Of a stretch of DNA of 57,636 nucleotides, positions 32,314 through 42,384 are shown one piece after another. This stretch comes from an uncultured Faecalibacterium sp. (lineage in GTDB: Bacteria > Bacillota > Clostridia > Oscillospirales > Ruminococcaceae). Each line of letters starts with the position of its first letter. Position 1 is the stretch's first letter. Position numbers and translations under genes: made by a program. A model generated the notes under the pieces. The model did not search any database and was not told the origin of the DNA. It was given only the letters and a program-made list of their open reading frames with translations. The stretch covers positions 1-57,636 of the forward strand of contig CAKSXW010000006.1 of the NCBI GenBank assembly GCA_934518555.1, given 5' to 3'.

Positions 32314-33915
32314 ATGAAGGATAAGGTAATGGATGCATTGCAGCGGTTCTCTAAAGCAATGTTCATCCCCGTTCTGATCCTGCCCATTGCCGGTATTCTT
32401 ATCGCTGTGGGCAACCTGTTCACCAATGTCCGGCTGCAGGCGGTGCTGCCGTTCCTGAACAACCCGGTCACCATCGGCTTCGGCACCCTGCTGTCCGGCT
32501 CGCTCAACGCCATCCTGGGCAACTTGGGCGTCATCTTCTGCGTGGGCCTCAGCGTGGGCCTGGCCAACAAGAAAAAGTCTGAGGCAGGCTTTATCTCTCT
32601 GCTGGCCTTCCTGGTGTTCCTCAACGCCATGAACAAGTTTATGAATATGCGTGGTATGCTGGTAGAGGGCAGCCTCTCCGGTACCGGCCAGGCCATGGTC
32701 CTGGGTGTCCAGGTGCTGGACATGGGCGTGTTCCTGGGCCTGCTGCTGGGCATCGTGGTGGCTTACATCCACAACCGCTTCTGCGAGACTGAGTTCAACA
32801 ACGCCTTCCAGATCTACGGCGGCACCCGTTTCGTGTTCATCGTGCTGATCCCCGTCATGGTGGTGATGGCAGTGCTGTTCACCTTTGTGTGGCCCTATGC
32901 ACAGGCTGGCATCAATGCCCTGGGCGGCTTTATCCAGAGCGCAGGCAACTTTGGTCTGTTCATCTACGGCACGCTGGAGCGTCTGCTGATCCCCACCGGC
33001 CTGCATCACCTGGTCTACACCCCCTTCCTGTACACCTCTCTGGGCGGCACTGCCACCGTGGGCGGCCAGGTGCTGGAGGGTGCCCGGAACATCTACTACG
33101 CTGAGATCGCTGATCCTTCCGTTGCCGTGCTGAGCCAGTCCGTCATCTGGGACGCTCGTGGCATCTCCAAGATGTTCGGTCTGATCGGTGCCTGCCTGGC
33201 CATGTACCAGACCGCTCGCCCCGAGAACCGTGAGAAGATCAAGCCCGTCCTGATCACCGCCGCCGTCACTTCTTTCATTGCCGGCGTTACCGAGCCCATC
33301 GAGTTCAGCTTCCTGTTCGTGGCTCCCATCCTGTTTGTGGTCCATGCCGTTCTGGCTGGCTCCAGCTTTGTGGTCCTGAACCTGCTGGGCTGCCGTGCCA
33401 TCGGCCCCAACGGCTTCATCGACTTCCTGCTGTACAACCTGCCCCTGGGCATTGGCAAGACCCGTTGGCCTGTCTACATCGCTGTGGGCGTGCTGTACTT
33501 CTTCCTGTACTATGTGATCTTCCGGGTCCTCATCGTGAAGCTGAACCTCCACACCCTGGGCCGTGAGGCAGAGGGCATGGAGATGAAGCTCCACACCAAG
33601 GCCGAGTACAAGGCCAAGGTGGCTACCGAAAACGGCACCGCTGCTGCCCCTGCTGCTGACAACACCGTGGACGCTGCTGTCATCGTGGAGGCTCTGGGCG
33701 GCAAGGAGAACATCCTGAAGGTCACCAACTGCTACACCCGTCTGCGTACCGAGCTGGCAGATCCCGACAAGGTCCAGGACGATGTGCTGAAAAACCAGAC
33801 CGGTGCTTCTGCCGTCATCCACAAGGGCAAAAATGTCCAGGTGGTCTACGGCCTGAAGGTCAACGCTGTCCGCAAGGCAGTGGACGCTGAGCTGGGCCTC
33901 AGCGGCGAAGAATAA
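32314..33915 (+). CDS. PTS alpha-glucoside EIICB transporter
   Basis: This 533-residue permease imports and phosphorylates a sugar. The EIIC domain (about 10-420) has about ten membrane segments; GTLERLLIPTGLHHL and GVTEPIEFSFLF are the EIIC marks. The EIIB domain (about 450-533) contains the phosphorylated Cys473 in VTNCYTRLR. No EIIA domain is fused, so a separate EIIA must be supplied. Together with the following GH4 gene the likely substrate is maltose or another alpha-glucoside. I start at ATG 32314, eight bases after AAAAGGAG; ATG 32296 lies within that ribosome site. Gene biased to common codons, suggesting high expression. Confidence 0.93.
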   Translation: MKDKVMDALQRFSKAMFIPVLILPIAGILIAVGNLFTNVRLQAVLPFLNNPVTIGFGTLLSGSLNAILGNLGVIFCVGLSVGLANKKKSEAGFISLLAFLVFLNAMNKFMNMRGMLVEGSLSGTGQAMVLGVQVLDMGVFLGLLLGIVVAYIHNRFCETEFNNAFQIYGGTRFVFIVLIPVMVVMAVLFTFVWPYAQAGINALGGFIQSAGNFGLFIYGTLERLLIPTGLHHLVYTPFLYTSLGGTATVGGQVLEGARNIYYAEIADPSVAVLSQSVIWDARGISKMFGLIGACLAMYQTARPENREKIKPVLITAAVTSFIAGVTEPIEFSFLFVAPILFVVHAVLAGSSFVVLNLLGCRAIGPNGFIDFLLYNLPLGIGKTRWPVYIAVGVLYFFLYYVIFRVLIVKLNLHTLGREAEGMEMKLHTKAEYKAKVATENGTAAAPAADNTVDAAVIVEALGGKENILKVTNCYTRLRTELADPDKVQDDVLKNQTGASAVIHKGKNVQVVYGLKVNAVRKAVDAELGLSGEE

Positions 33916-33966
33916 GACCTTGCATTCCAACACCCATATCAAAACATCCAGTAAGAGGGAGGGTAA

Positions 33967-35298
<1,332 letters not shown>

Positions 35299-35334
35299 GC
35301 TGCCGCTTTTTGTGAGACCCTGACCGAAACCATA

Positions 35335-35376
35335 GCACGCCCCTGCACTTTTAACGGTGCAGGGGCGTGCTTTTTT
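35335..35376 (+). terminator. Terminator of the PTS-GH4 operon
   Basis: A perfect 14-bp stem GCACGCCCCTGCAC / GTGCAGGGGCGTGC with an 8-base loop and six T. Confidence 0.95.
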
Positions 35377-35432
35377 ATATGGAAGAAAATTGTGACAGAA
35401 CTGTAAAAGCTAAAAGAATTTAACTAAAAGTG

Positions 35433-35460
35433 TTGACTTGCTCGTTGGTTTGGGTATAAT
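35433..35460 (+). promoter_or_regulatory. Sigma-A promoter of the fatty-acid operon
   Basis: TTGACT (35433-35438), 16 bases, perfect TATAAT (35455-35460). The leader is about 65 bases. No FapR or FabT palindrome is evident. The spacer contains CGTTGGTTTG, also present in the PTS promoter spacer. Confidence 0.85.
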
Positions 35461-35530
35461 GATGACGTTGGATACCTCAAGAACTTTAACCAATATTCGA
35501 TAAACAAACCAACTAAAGGAGAACATTATC

Positions 35531-35758
35531 ATGACTTTTGAAGAGATGAAGCAGATCGTTGTGGACACCCTGAACTGTGACGAGGACAAGGTGACCATGG
35601 AAGCCCGCCTGACCGAGGATCTGGAGGCCGACAGCCTGGACGCTGTGGAGCTGAACATGGCTCTGGAGGACGCCTGCGGCGTGTCTGTCCCGGATGAGGA
35701 GCTGTCCAAGCTCAAGACCGTGGGGGATATCTACAACTACCTCACGGCTCACCTCTGA
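35531..35758 (+). CDS. acpP: Acyl carrier protein
   Basis: This 75-residue acidic four-helix protein carries growing acyl chains on a phosphopantetheine arm attached to Ser in ADSLDAVEL (about residues 34-42). AAAGGAG lies eight bases before the ATG. It is first in the operon at the promoter, a place that suits the high demand for ACP. The Asp-Ser-Leu motif and length are typical. Confidence 0.96.
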   Translation: MTFEEMKQIVVDTLNCDEDKVTMEARLTEDLEADSLDAVELNMALEDACGVSVPDEELSKLKTVGDIYNYLTAHL

Positions 35759-35774
35759 TCTGAGGCATCGGGCC

Positions 35775-36656
35775 ATGAACAGCATCAAAGACCTGCTGCC
35801 GGGGCAGCAAAGACGGCAGCGTGCCTTCCAGCTCAAGGCAAAGCGTGACGCCGGCATCACCTGGCAGGAGCCCCAGTTTGTGGAATGCAAGGAATGCGGC
35901 CGCCGGGCCACCCGGCAGATCTGGATCAAAAGCCAGTACGTCTGCCCCAACTGTGGGGTGCACCTGCCCATTGGCGGCTACTACCGCCTGAGCCTGATCC
36001 TGGACCACGGCAGCTTCCGGGAGCTGGACCCGGAGCTGATGCCCCAGGATGTGCTGGGCTTTCCCGGCTACCCGGAAAAGCTGGCAGCCCAACGGGAAAA
36101 GACCGGCCTGAAGGAGGCGGTGGTCACCGCTACCGGACGCATCCAGGGCACCCCTGTGGTGGCTGCGGTGCTGGACAGCCGGTTCTTTATGGGCAGCATG
36201 AGCACCGCCGTAGGCGAAAAGGTCACCCGGGCCATTGAGTACGCCAGTGCCCGGCACCTGCCCCTGATCATTTTTTCCGCCAGCGGCGGAGCCCGGATGC
36301 AGGAGGGTATCTTCAGCCTCATGCAGATGGCTAAGACCTCTGCTGCCATCCAGCGGTTCTCGGCCCGGGGTGGGCTGTACATCAGTGTGCTGACCCACCC
36401 CACCACCGGCGGTGTCACCGCCAGCTTTGCCAGCCTGGGAGACATCATGCTGGCAGAGCCCGGGGCCCTCATCGGCTTTGCCGGGCCCCGGGTCATTGAG
36501 CAGACCATCGGCGAAAAGCTGCCTGCCGGGTTCCAGCGCAGTGAGTTCCAGAAGGAACACGGCTTTGTGGACCAGGTAGTGCCCCGGGCCCAGCTGCGGG
36601 ATACCCTGGCCCAGCTGCTGCGTCTGCACCAGCAGGGAAGGAGACTGCCCCAATGA
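35775..36656 (+). CDS. accD: Acetyl-CoA carboxylase carboxyltransferase beta subunit
   Basis: This 293-residue carboxyltransferase subunit transfers CO2 from carboxybiotin to acetyl-CoA, with AccA as partner. The N-terminal zinc ribbon uses CKEC (about 39-42) and CPNC (about 58-61). The crotonase fold follows, with SASGGARMQEG (about 167-177) forming the oxyanion region. ATG 35775 has only a weak ribosome site (GAGG), so coupling to acpP, which ends 17 bases upstream, may matter. Its stop overlaps the accA start. accB and accC do not lie in this operon. Confidence 0.95.
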   Translation: MNSIKDLLPGQQRRQRAFQLKAKRDAGITWQEPQFVECKECGRRATRQIWIKSQYVCPNCGVHLPIGGYYRLSLILDHGSFRELDPELMPQDVLGFPGYPEKLAAQREKTGLKEAVVTATGRIQGTPVVAAVLDSRFFMGSMSTAVGEKVTRAIEYASARHLPLIIFSASGGARMQEGIFSLMQMAKTSAAIQRFSARGGLYISVLTHPTTGGVTASFASLGDIMLAEPGALIGFAGPRVIEQTIGEKLPAGFQRSEFQKEHGFVDQVVPRAQLRDTLAQLLRLHQQGRRLPQ

Positions 36657-37612
36657 TCAAGGATATCTTACAGCAGCTGGAGCCGCTGGACGCAAAGATC
36701 GCCGCCCTCCGTGGGGACCCGGCAGATGACAACATGACCGCCATCACCGCCCACGCCGCCGAGCTGGCCCAGCTTTCCGCCCAGGAGGACGCCATTCTGG
36801 AACAGATGCCGCCTCTCGCAGCAGAGGACCGGGTCTTTCTGGCTCGGCACCCGGCCCGGCCCCACATCGACGAGATCGTCAACACTCTGTTCACCGACTT
36901 TTTTGAGCAGTGCGGCGACCGTCAGTGCAAGGAGGACCCGGCCATTCTGGGAGGCGTGGCCCTGTTCCACGGGATCCCGGTCACCGTCATCGGCCACCGG
37001 AAGGGCAGCACCCTGGAGGAGAACCTCCGCTGCAACTTTGGCATGCCCGGCCCCGAGGGCTACCGCAAGGCCCTGCGGCTTATGAAGCAGGCCGAAAAGT
37101 TTGGCCGCCCCATCCTCACCTTCATCGACACCCCCGGGGCATACCCCGGCCGGGATGCTGAGGAGCGAGGCCAGGGCGAGGCCATTGCCCGGAACCTGAT
37201 GGAGATGAGCGGCCTGACAGTGCCGGTGATCGCTGTGGTTACTGGCGAAGGCTCCTCCGGCGGTGCCCTGGCCCTAGGTGTGGCAGACCGGATCCTGATG
37301 CTGGAAAATGCCGTGTACTCGGTGCTGAGCCCCGAGGGCTTTGCCAGCATTTTGTGGAAGGATGCCTCCCGCAGCGGCGAGGCCTGCGAGATCATGAAGC
37401 TGACAGCCCAGGATCTGTACCGGGCAGGCATCGTGGAGCAGGTGATTCCGGAGCCCACCGGCGGTGCCCAGCGAGGCCACGGCGCCCTGCTCCGGAGCCT
37501 GGATGTGGCCCTGTGGGCCCAGCTGCGGAGCCTGAGCCGCCTTAGTGGCAAGACCCTGGCAGAGCAGCGTTACCAGAAATACCGTCAGATGGGAGAAACG
37601 AGGAAAGCATGA
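36653..37612 (+). CDS. accA: Acetyl-CoA carboxylase carboxyltransferase alpha subunit
   Basis: This 319-residue partner of AccD makes malonyl-CoA in the cytoplasm. Markers are FIDTPGAYPGRDAEERGQGE (about 156-175) and GEGSSGGALALGVAD (about 197-211), both shaping the carboxybiotin and CoA sites, preceded by an N-terminal helical region. The start overlaps the accD stop as ATGA, and its own stop overlaps fabH likewise, ensuring coupled translation and equal amounts of subunits. Confidence 0.96.
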   Translation: MIKDILQQLEPLDAKIAALRGDPADDNMTAITAHAAELAQLSAQEDAILEQMPPLAAEDRVFLARHPARPHIDEIVNTLFTDFFEQCGDRQCKEDPAILGGVALFHGIPVTVIGHRKGSTLEENLRCNFGMPGPEGYRKALRLMKQAEKFGRPILTFIDTPGAYPGRDAEERGQGEAIARNLMEMSGLTVPVIAVVTGEGSSGGALALGVADRILMLENAVYSVLSPEGFASILWKDASRSGEACEIMKLTAQDLYRAGIVEQVIPEPTGGAQRGHGALLRSLDVALWAQLRSLSRLSGKTLAEQRYQKYRQMGETRKA

Positions 37613-38571
37613 AGGGTTTGCGTCTGATCGCCACCGGCGGTGCCTTGCCCAGCCGCACAGTCACCAACGAAGAACTGAGCCGGACCGTGGACACCACCGA
37701 CCAGTGGATCACCACCCGTACCGGCATCCGCAGCCGGCACTACTGTGCCCCGGAAGAAAACGCCGCCACCCTGGCCATTGCCGCTGCCCGGCAGGCCCTG
37801 GAGCGCAGCGGCCTGGCTCCGGCAGACATTGCCTGCTGCGTCTGCGCCACCCTGTCGGCCCCGGACGCCACCCCCAGTGTGGCCTGCCGGGTGCAGGCAG
37901 CCCTGGGCCTGCCGGAGGACCGCCCGGCCCTGGATGTAAACGCCGCCTGTTCCGGCTTTTTGTACGGCACCGCCGTAGCCCGGGGCCTGCTGACCACCCT
38001 GGGGGGCCGATACGCCCTGGTGGTGGGCTGCGAGGCCCTTTCCCGTTTGATGGACCCTGCCGACCGCTCCACCTGTGTGCTGTTTGGGGATGGGGCCGGG
38101 GCTGCCGTTCTGGAGCTTACCCAGGACCCGGCGGCCTTTGCCATCACCCTGGGAGCCCGGGGCTGTGACGCCATCCATGCCGGAGGCCCCAGCCGGGTAG
38201 GCTCGGACCCCATTACCATGGACGGCCGGGCAGTGTTCCGCTTTGCGGTGGAGGCCCTGCCCAAGTGCCTCCATCAGGTGCTGGAACAGACCGGCAAGAC
38301 CCTGGAGCAGCTGGACTGGGTGGTGTGCCACCAGGCCAACAGCCGCATCATCGACCACTGCGTCAAGGCCCTGGGGGCCGACAGCTCCAAGTTCTACAAA
38401 AATATGGACCGCCACGGCAACACCAGTGCCGCCAGCATCCCCGTAGCCCTGAATGAGCTGGCCGAAAGCGGACAGCTGCAGCCGGGCCAGACCCTGGCCT
38501 GCATCGGCTTTGGCGGCGGCCTGACCTGGGGCGGCATGATCCTGGAATACGACCCTCGCAGCTGCGTTTGA
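37609..38571 (+). CDS. fabH: Beta-ketoacyl-ACP synthase III
   Basis: This 320-residue thiolase-fold enzyme starts fatty-acid synthesis by condensing an acyl-CoA with malonyl-ACP. The triad is Cys114 (NAACSGF), His241 (CHQANSRI) and Asn271 (HGNTSAAS). It overlaps accA by four bases. The chain-length pocket cannot be read reliably, so straight or branched primers are possible. A hairpin repeat separates it from fabK, ending the tight coupling here. Confidence 0.96.
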   Translation: MKGLRLIATGGALPSRTVTNEELSRTVDTTDQWITTRTGIRSRHYCAPEENAATLAIAAARQALERSGLAPADIACCVCATLSAPDATPSVACRVQAALGLPEDRPALDVNAACSGFLYGTAVARGLLTTLGGRYALVVGCEALSRLMDPADRSTCVLFGDGAGAAVLELTQDPAAFAITLGARGCDAIHAGGPSRVGSDPITMDGRAVFRFAVEALPKCLHQVLEQTGKTLEQLDWVVCHQANSRIIDHCVKALGADSSKFYKNMDRHGNTSAASIPVALNELAESGQLQPGQTLACIGFGGGLTWGGMILEYDPRSCV

Positions 38572-38600
38572 TGGAACAGCAGAAAGAGCGGAAAACAAAG

Positions 38601-38680
38601 CCTTGCGGCTTCCTCTTAAGCCTTCCCCCGGTCGGGGGAAGGTGGCGCATTAGCGACGGATGAGGGCGTAGGCGTTGTGC
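38601..38680. repeat. Dispersed hairpin repeat inside the fab operon
   Basis: A perfect 10-bp inverted repeat CCTTCCCCCG / CGGGGGAAGG (38621-38642) is flanked by CTTGCGGCTTCCTCTTAAG and GCGACGGATGAGGGCG. I recognise this family, from memory, as common in Faecalibacterium-like genomes. It fills the 126-base fabH-fabK gap. Confidence 0.6.
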
Positions 38681-38697
38681 CGAAGAAAGAAAGCATT

Positions 38698-39633
38698 ATG
38701 AAACTGTTAAACGAGATCCTGGGGACCAAGTACCCCATTATACAGGGCGGCATGGCCAACATCGCCACCGGCGAGTTTGCCGCCGCCTGTTCCAACGCTG
38801 GGGCCCTGGGCGTCATCGGGGCCGGGGGCATGACCCCCGACACCCTGCGCCAGAACATCCGCCGCTGCAAGGAACTGACGGACAAGCCCTTTGGCGTCAA
38901 CCTGATGCTGATGCATCCCCAGGTGGACCAGTTTGCTCAGATCGTGGTGGAGGAGGGGGTGCAGGTGGTCACCACCGGAGCCGGGAACCCCGGCAAGTAC
39001 ATCCCTCAGTGGAAGGCCGCAGGTATCAAGGTGATCCCTGTGGTGGCAGCCGCAGTGCTGGCACGGCATCTGGAGCCCCTGGGCATCGACGCCGTCATTG
39101 CCGAAGGCACAGAGAGCGGCGGCCATGTGGGGGAGATGACCACCATGGCCCTGGTGCCCCAGGTAGTGGACGCCGTCAAGGTGCCTGTGGTGGCGGCAGG
39201 CGGCATTGCCGATGGCCGTCAGCTGGCAGCAGCCCTGGCCCTGGGGGCCTGCGGCGTGCAGGTGGGCACCTGCCTGCTGGCCAGCCAGGAATGCCCCATC
39301 CACCCCAACTATAAGCAGGCTCTGCTGAAGGCCAAGGACAGCGATACCGTGGTCACCGGCCGCAGCGTAGGAGCTCCGGTCCGGGTACTGAAAAACCGCA
39401 TGAGCCGGGAATATCTCCGGCAGGAAAAGGCCGGGGCCGACAAAATGGAACTGGAGCGGTTCACCCTGGGCAGCCTGCGCCGGGCCGTCTTTGAAGGCGA
39501 CACCGTCAGCGGCAGCCTCATGGCCGGGCAGGTGGCAGGGATGCTCCATGAAGTGCGCCCTGTGGCCCAGATCCTGGAAGAACTGTGGGACGGTGGGAGG
39601 CAGCGCATCGCAGCGCTGGACCAGGAATGCTGA
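38698..39633 (+). CDS. fabK: Enoyl-ACP reductase II (FMN)
   Basis: This 311-residue TIM-barrel flavoenzyme reduces enoyl-ACP with NAD(P)H, the final step of each elongation round. It shows the NPD/FabK start YPIIQGGMANIA (about 12-23), the flavin-phosphate region GTESGGHVGE (about 141-150) and AAGGIADGRQ. This places FabK, not FabI, in this organism's pathway; FabK enzymes resist triclosan. ATG 38698 has a weak purine-rich site (AGAAAG). Its last bases overlap the start of the next, paralogous gene. Confidence 0.93.
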   Translation: MKLLNEILGTKYPIIQGGMANIATGEFAAACSNAGALGVIGAGGMTPDTLRQNIRRCKELTDKPFGVNLMLMHPQVDQFAQIVVEEGVQVVTTGAGNPGKYIPQWKAAGIKVIPVVAAAVLARHLEPLGIDAVIAEGTESGGHVGEMTTMALVPQVVDAVKVPVVAAGGIADGRQLAAALALGACGVQVGTCLLASQECPIHPNYKQALLKAKDSDTVVTGRSVGAPVRVLKNRMSREYLRQEKAGADKMELERFTLGSLRRAVFEGDTVSGSLMAGQVAGMLHEVRPVAQILEELWDGGRQRIAALDQEC

Positions 39634-40694
39634 CCCTGGGCTGTAAGACCTTACAGGTGCCCATCCTGCAAGGCGGCATGGGGGTAGGCGTCTCCCTGGG
39701 AGGCCTGGCCGGGGCTGTGGCAGCCTGCGGCGGCATGGGGTGCATCTCCACCGCCGATGCAGGCTACCGGGAACCGGATTTTGCCCGGGACCCGGCGGCA
39801 GCCAACCATCGTGCACTGACTGCCGAGATCCAAAAAGCCAAAGCCCTGGCTGAGGGCCGGGGCATGGTGGCCATCAACGCTATGGTGGCCACCCAGGACT
39901 ACGCTGCCGCCATCCGCACCGCCGTAGAGGCCGGGGTGGATGCAGTGGTGTCCGGCGCCGGGCTGCCGCTGGAGCTGCCGGGGCTGGTGGGCACCCGGCA
40001 GGTGGCCATTGCCCCCATCGTGTCCAGCGGACGGGCAGCAAAGCTGATCCTGCGCCGCTGGGCCAAGGAGTTTGACCGCACCGCCGATTTTGTGGTGGTG
40101 GAAGGCTGCCGGGCCGGGGGACACCTGGGCTTTGCAGAGGAGGACCTGCTGGCAGGGGCCTGCCAGAGCCTGGAGGAGATCCTGCCCCAGGTGCTGGCAG
40201 AGGTAAAGCCCTACGAGGCCCAGTTCGGCCACCCTATCCCGGTCTTTGTGGCCGGAGGCGTGTACACCGGGGCCGATATGGCCCACTATCTCCGCATGGG
40301 GGCAGCTGGGGTCCAGCTGGCCACCCGGTTCATCGCTACCTACGAGTGCGATGCCTCCCAGGCCTACAAAGATGTGCTGCTGGGAGCAAAGCCGGAGGAT
40401 GTGCGGATCATCCACAGCCCGGTAGGAATGCCGGGCCGGGCCCTGAACACCCCTCTGGTACAGGCATTGGCCCAGGGGCGGCGGTTCCCACCCCGGCACT
40501 GCGCCCGGTGTCTCCGGAGCTGCGACCCGGCCACAGTGCCCTACTGCATCACCCACGCCCTGATCCAGGCCGTGGAGGGCAATGTGGAGGAGGGGCTGTT
40601 CTTCTGCGGAGACAACGCAGGCCGTCTGGACCGGATGCGGAGCGTCCGGGAACTGATGGAGGAACTGATCACCGAATGGAGGCGTGAGCAATGA
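39627..40694 (+). CDS. Nitronate monooxygenase-like FMN protein
   Basis: This 355-residue NPD-family barrel is a distant FabK paralogue. It starts LQVPILQGGMGVG, and VVEGCRAGGHLGF (about 153-165) and the phosphate loop VAGGVYTGAD follow. Near the C terminus it has a Cys cluster, CARCLRSC then PYC (about 292-308), absent from FabK and suggestive of metal or iron-sulfur binding. The start ATG overlaps the fabK stop, and its own stop overlaps the fabD start, so it is made with the fatty-acid enzymes. Related genes are annotated as nitronate monooxygenase or DUF561; the real role in lipid synthesis is unknown. Confidence 0.8.
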   Translation: MLTLGCKTLQVPILQGGMGVGVSLGGLAGAVAACGGMGCISTADAGYREPDFARDPAAANHRALTAEIQKAKALAEGRGMVAINAMVATQDYAAAIRTAVEAGVDAVVSGAGLPLELPGLVGTRQVAIAPIVSSGRAAKLILRRWAKEFDRTADFVVVEGCRAGGHLGFAEEDLLAGACQSLEEILPQVLAEVKPYEAQFGHPIPVFVAGGVYTGADMAHYLRMGAAGVQLATRFIATYECDASQAYKDVLLGAKPEDVRIIHSPVGMPGRALNTPLVQALAQGRRFPPRHCARCLRSCDPATVPYCITHALIQAVEGNVEEGLFFCGDNAGRLDRMRSVRELMEELITEWRREQ

Positions 40695-41623
40695 AACTGG
40701 CAGTTCTGTATGCCGGCCAGGGGGCACAGCACCCCGGCATGGGCAAGGAGTTTTACGAGGCATCCCCGGCCTTCCGGGCTGCCTTTGACAGCGCAGCACT
40801 GGATTTTGACCTGCACCAGGTCTGCTTTGAGGACCCGGAAGGGGTGCTGAACCAGACCCAGTACACCCAGCCCTGCATGGTGGCCTTTGCCTGCGGCGTT
40901 ACCGCCGTGCTGGCAGAAAAAGGGCTGCAGCCTGCTTATGTGGCAGGCCTGTCTCTGGGCGAATACTCGGCTCTGGAGGCCGCCGGGGTGTTTACCCCCC
41001 AGCAGGCCATTGAGCTGGCTGCTTACCGGGGCAAGGCCATGGCCCAGGCCGCCCAGGGCCTTACCTGCGGCATGACCGCAGTGCTGGGCCTGGACCGGGA
41101 GACCCTGGCTGCCTGCTGCCAGCAGGCAGCAGAGGAGGGCTGTGTGGAGATCTGCAACTACAACTGCCCGGGGCAGCTGGTCATCGGCGGCCACAAGGCA
41201 GCAGTGGATAAGGCGGCTGCCCTGGCCAAGGAGGCCGGGGCCCGGCGGTGCCTGCCCCTGAAGGTCAGCGGACCCTTCCACACCCGTCTCATGGCTCCGG
41301 CAGGCCAGGCCCTGGCCCAGCGGTTTGCTGCGGAGGACTTTGGGCCCATGAAGGTGCCGGTGCTGTTCAACTGCCTGGGCCGGGAAAAGGCCCCGGAGGA
41401 CACCATCCCGGAGCTGCTGGTGCGGCAGGTCCAGAGCAGCGTTTACATGGAAGATACCCTGCGCCGTCTGGGGGAGCTGGGGGTGGACCACATTCTGGAA
41501 GTGGGCCCCGGCAGTGCCCTCAGCGGTTTTGTGAAAAAGACTTTGCCCGGGGTGGCCTGCGCCGCAGTGGAGACCCCGGACCAGCTGGAGGCCGTGCTGA
41601 CGGCATGGAGGAACGAGGGATGA
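40691..41623 (+). CDS. fabD: Malonyl-CoA:ACP transacylase
   Basis: This 310-residue enzyme loads malonyl groups onto ACP. Nucleophile Ser88 lies in GLSLGEYSAL; the usual GHSxGE motif has Leu for His, a known variation in Clostridia. Catalytic His197 lies in GPFHTRLM. YAGQGAQHPGMG (about 7-18) forms the substrate loop. Its start overlaps the previous stop and its own stop overlaps fabG. Confidence 0.95.
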   Translation: MKLAVLYAGQGAQHPGMGKEFYEASPAFRAAFDSAALDFDLHQVCFEDPEGVLNQTQYTQPCMVAFACGVTAVLAEKGLQPAYVAGLSLGEYSALEAAGVFTPQQAIELAAYRGKAMAQAAQGLTCGMTAVLGLDRETLAACCQQAAEEGCVEICNYNCPGQLVIGGHKAAVDKAAALAKEAGARRCLPLKVSGPFHTRLMAPAGQALAQRFAAEDFGPMKVPVLFNCLGREKAPEDTIPELLVRQVQSSVYMEDTLRRLGELGVDHILEVGPGSALSGFVKKTLPGVACAAVETPDQLEAVLTAWRNEG

Positions 41624-42369
41624 AGCAGGAGAATCTGACCCGGGTGGCTCTGGTCACCGGCGGCAGCCGGGGCATTGGCCGGGCCGTATGTGTGGCCCTG
41701 GCAAAGCAGGGCTGCTGCGTGGTGGTGAACTACTGCCACGGCCAGGCTGCTGCGGCAGAGACCGTGGCCCTGTGCCAGGCCCAGGGGGCAGAGGCCATGG
41801 CGGTGGAGGCAGATGTTTCCACTGCTGAGGGCTGCAAGGCCCTGGTGGCTGCGGCCCTGGAGGCCTATGGCCGGGTGGATGTGCTGGTGAACAACGCCGG
41901 CATCACCCGGGACGGCCTGCTGCTGCGGATGACCGAGGCAGACCTGGACGCCGTGCTGGCCACCAACCTGAAAAGTGCCATGCTCTGCTGCAAGGAGGCC
42001 GCTCGCCCCATGATGCGGCAGCGGTACGGCCGCATCATCAACCTCAGCAGCGTGGTAGCCCTCCGGGGCAACGTGGGCCAGGCCAGCTACGCTGCCAGCA
42101 AGGCAGGGCTTTTGGGCCTGACCAAAAGCTTGGCCCGGGAGCTGGCAGGCCGGAACATCACGGTAAACGCCGTGGCCCCCGGCCTCATCGATACCGATAT
42201 GACCGCTGCCCTGCCGGAGGCAGTGCGGACCGGAATGGTCCAGAGCATCCCGGCAGGCCGGGCAGGCACGCCCCAGGAAGTGGCCCAGGCCGTGGCGTTT
42301 TTTGCTGGGGAACAAAGCGGCTATCTCACAGGGCAGGTGCTCTGTGTAGACGGCGGCATGGCTATGTAA
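41620..42369 (+). CDS. fabG: 3-oxoacyl-ACP reductase
   Basis: This 249-residue short-chain dehydrogenase reduces ketoacyl-ACP with NADPH. The nucleotide loop is TGGSRGIG (about 13-20), NNAG follows, and the catalytic set is Ser144, Tyr157 and Lys161 (SYAASKAG). I start at ATG 41620, overlapping the fabD stop and following GAGGAACGAGG; an in-frame ATG at 41605 is possible. FabF begins 15 bases after its stop. Confidence 0.96.
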   Translation: MKQENLTRVALVTGGSRGIGRAVCVALAKQGCCVVVNYCHGQAAAAETVALCQAQGAEAMAVEADVSTAEGCKALVAAALEAYGRVDVLVNNAGITRDGLLLRMTEADLDAVLATNLKSAMLCCKEAARPMMRQRYGRIINLSSVVALRGNVGQASYAASKAGLLGLTKSLARELAGRNITVNAVAPGLIDTDMTAALPEAVRTGMVQSIPAGRAGTPQEVAQAVAFFAGEQSGYLTGQVLCVDGGMAM

Positions 42370-42384
42370 AAGGAGAGCATTCGC

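Noticed and set aside
35461..35530. FapR or FabT operator in the fatty-acid leader
   Set aside because: No palindrome matching either consensus could be found by eye.
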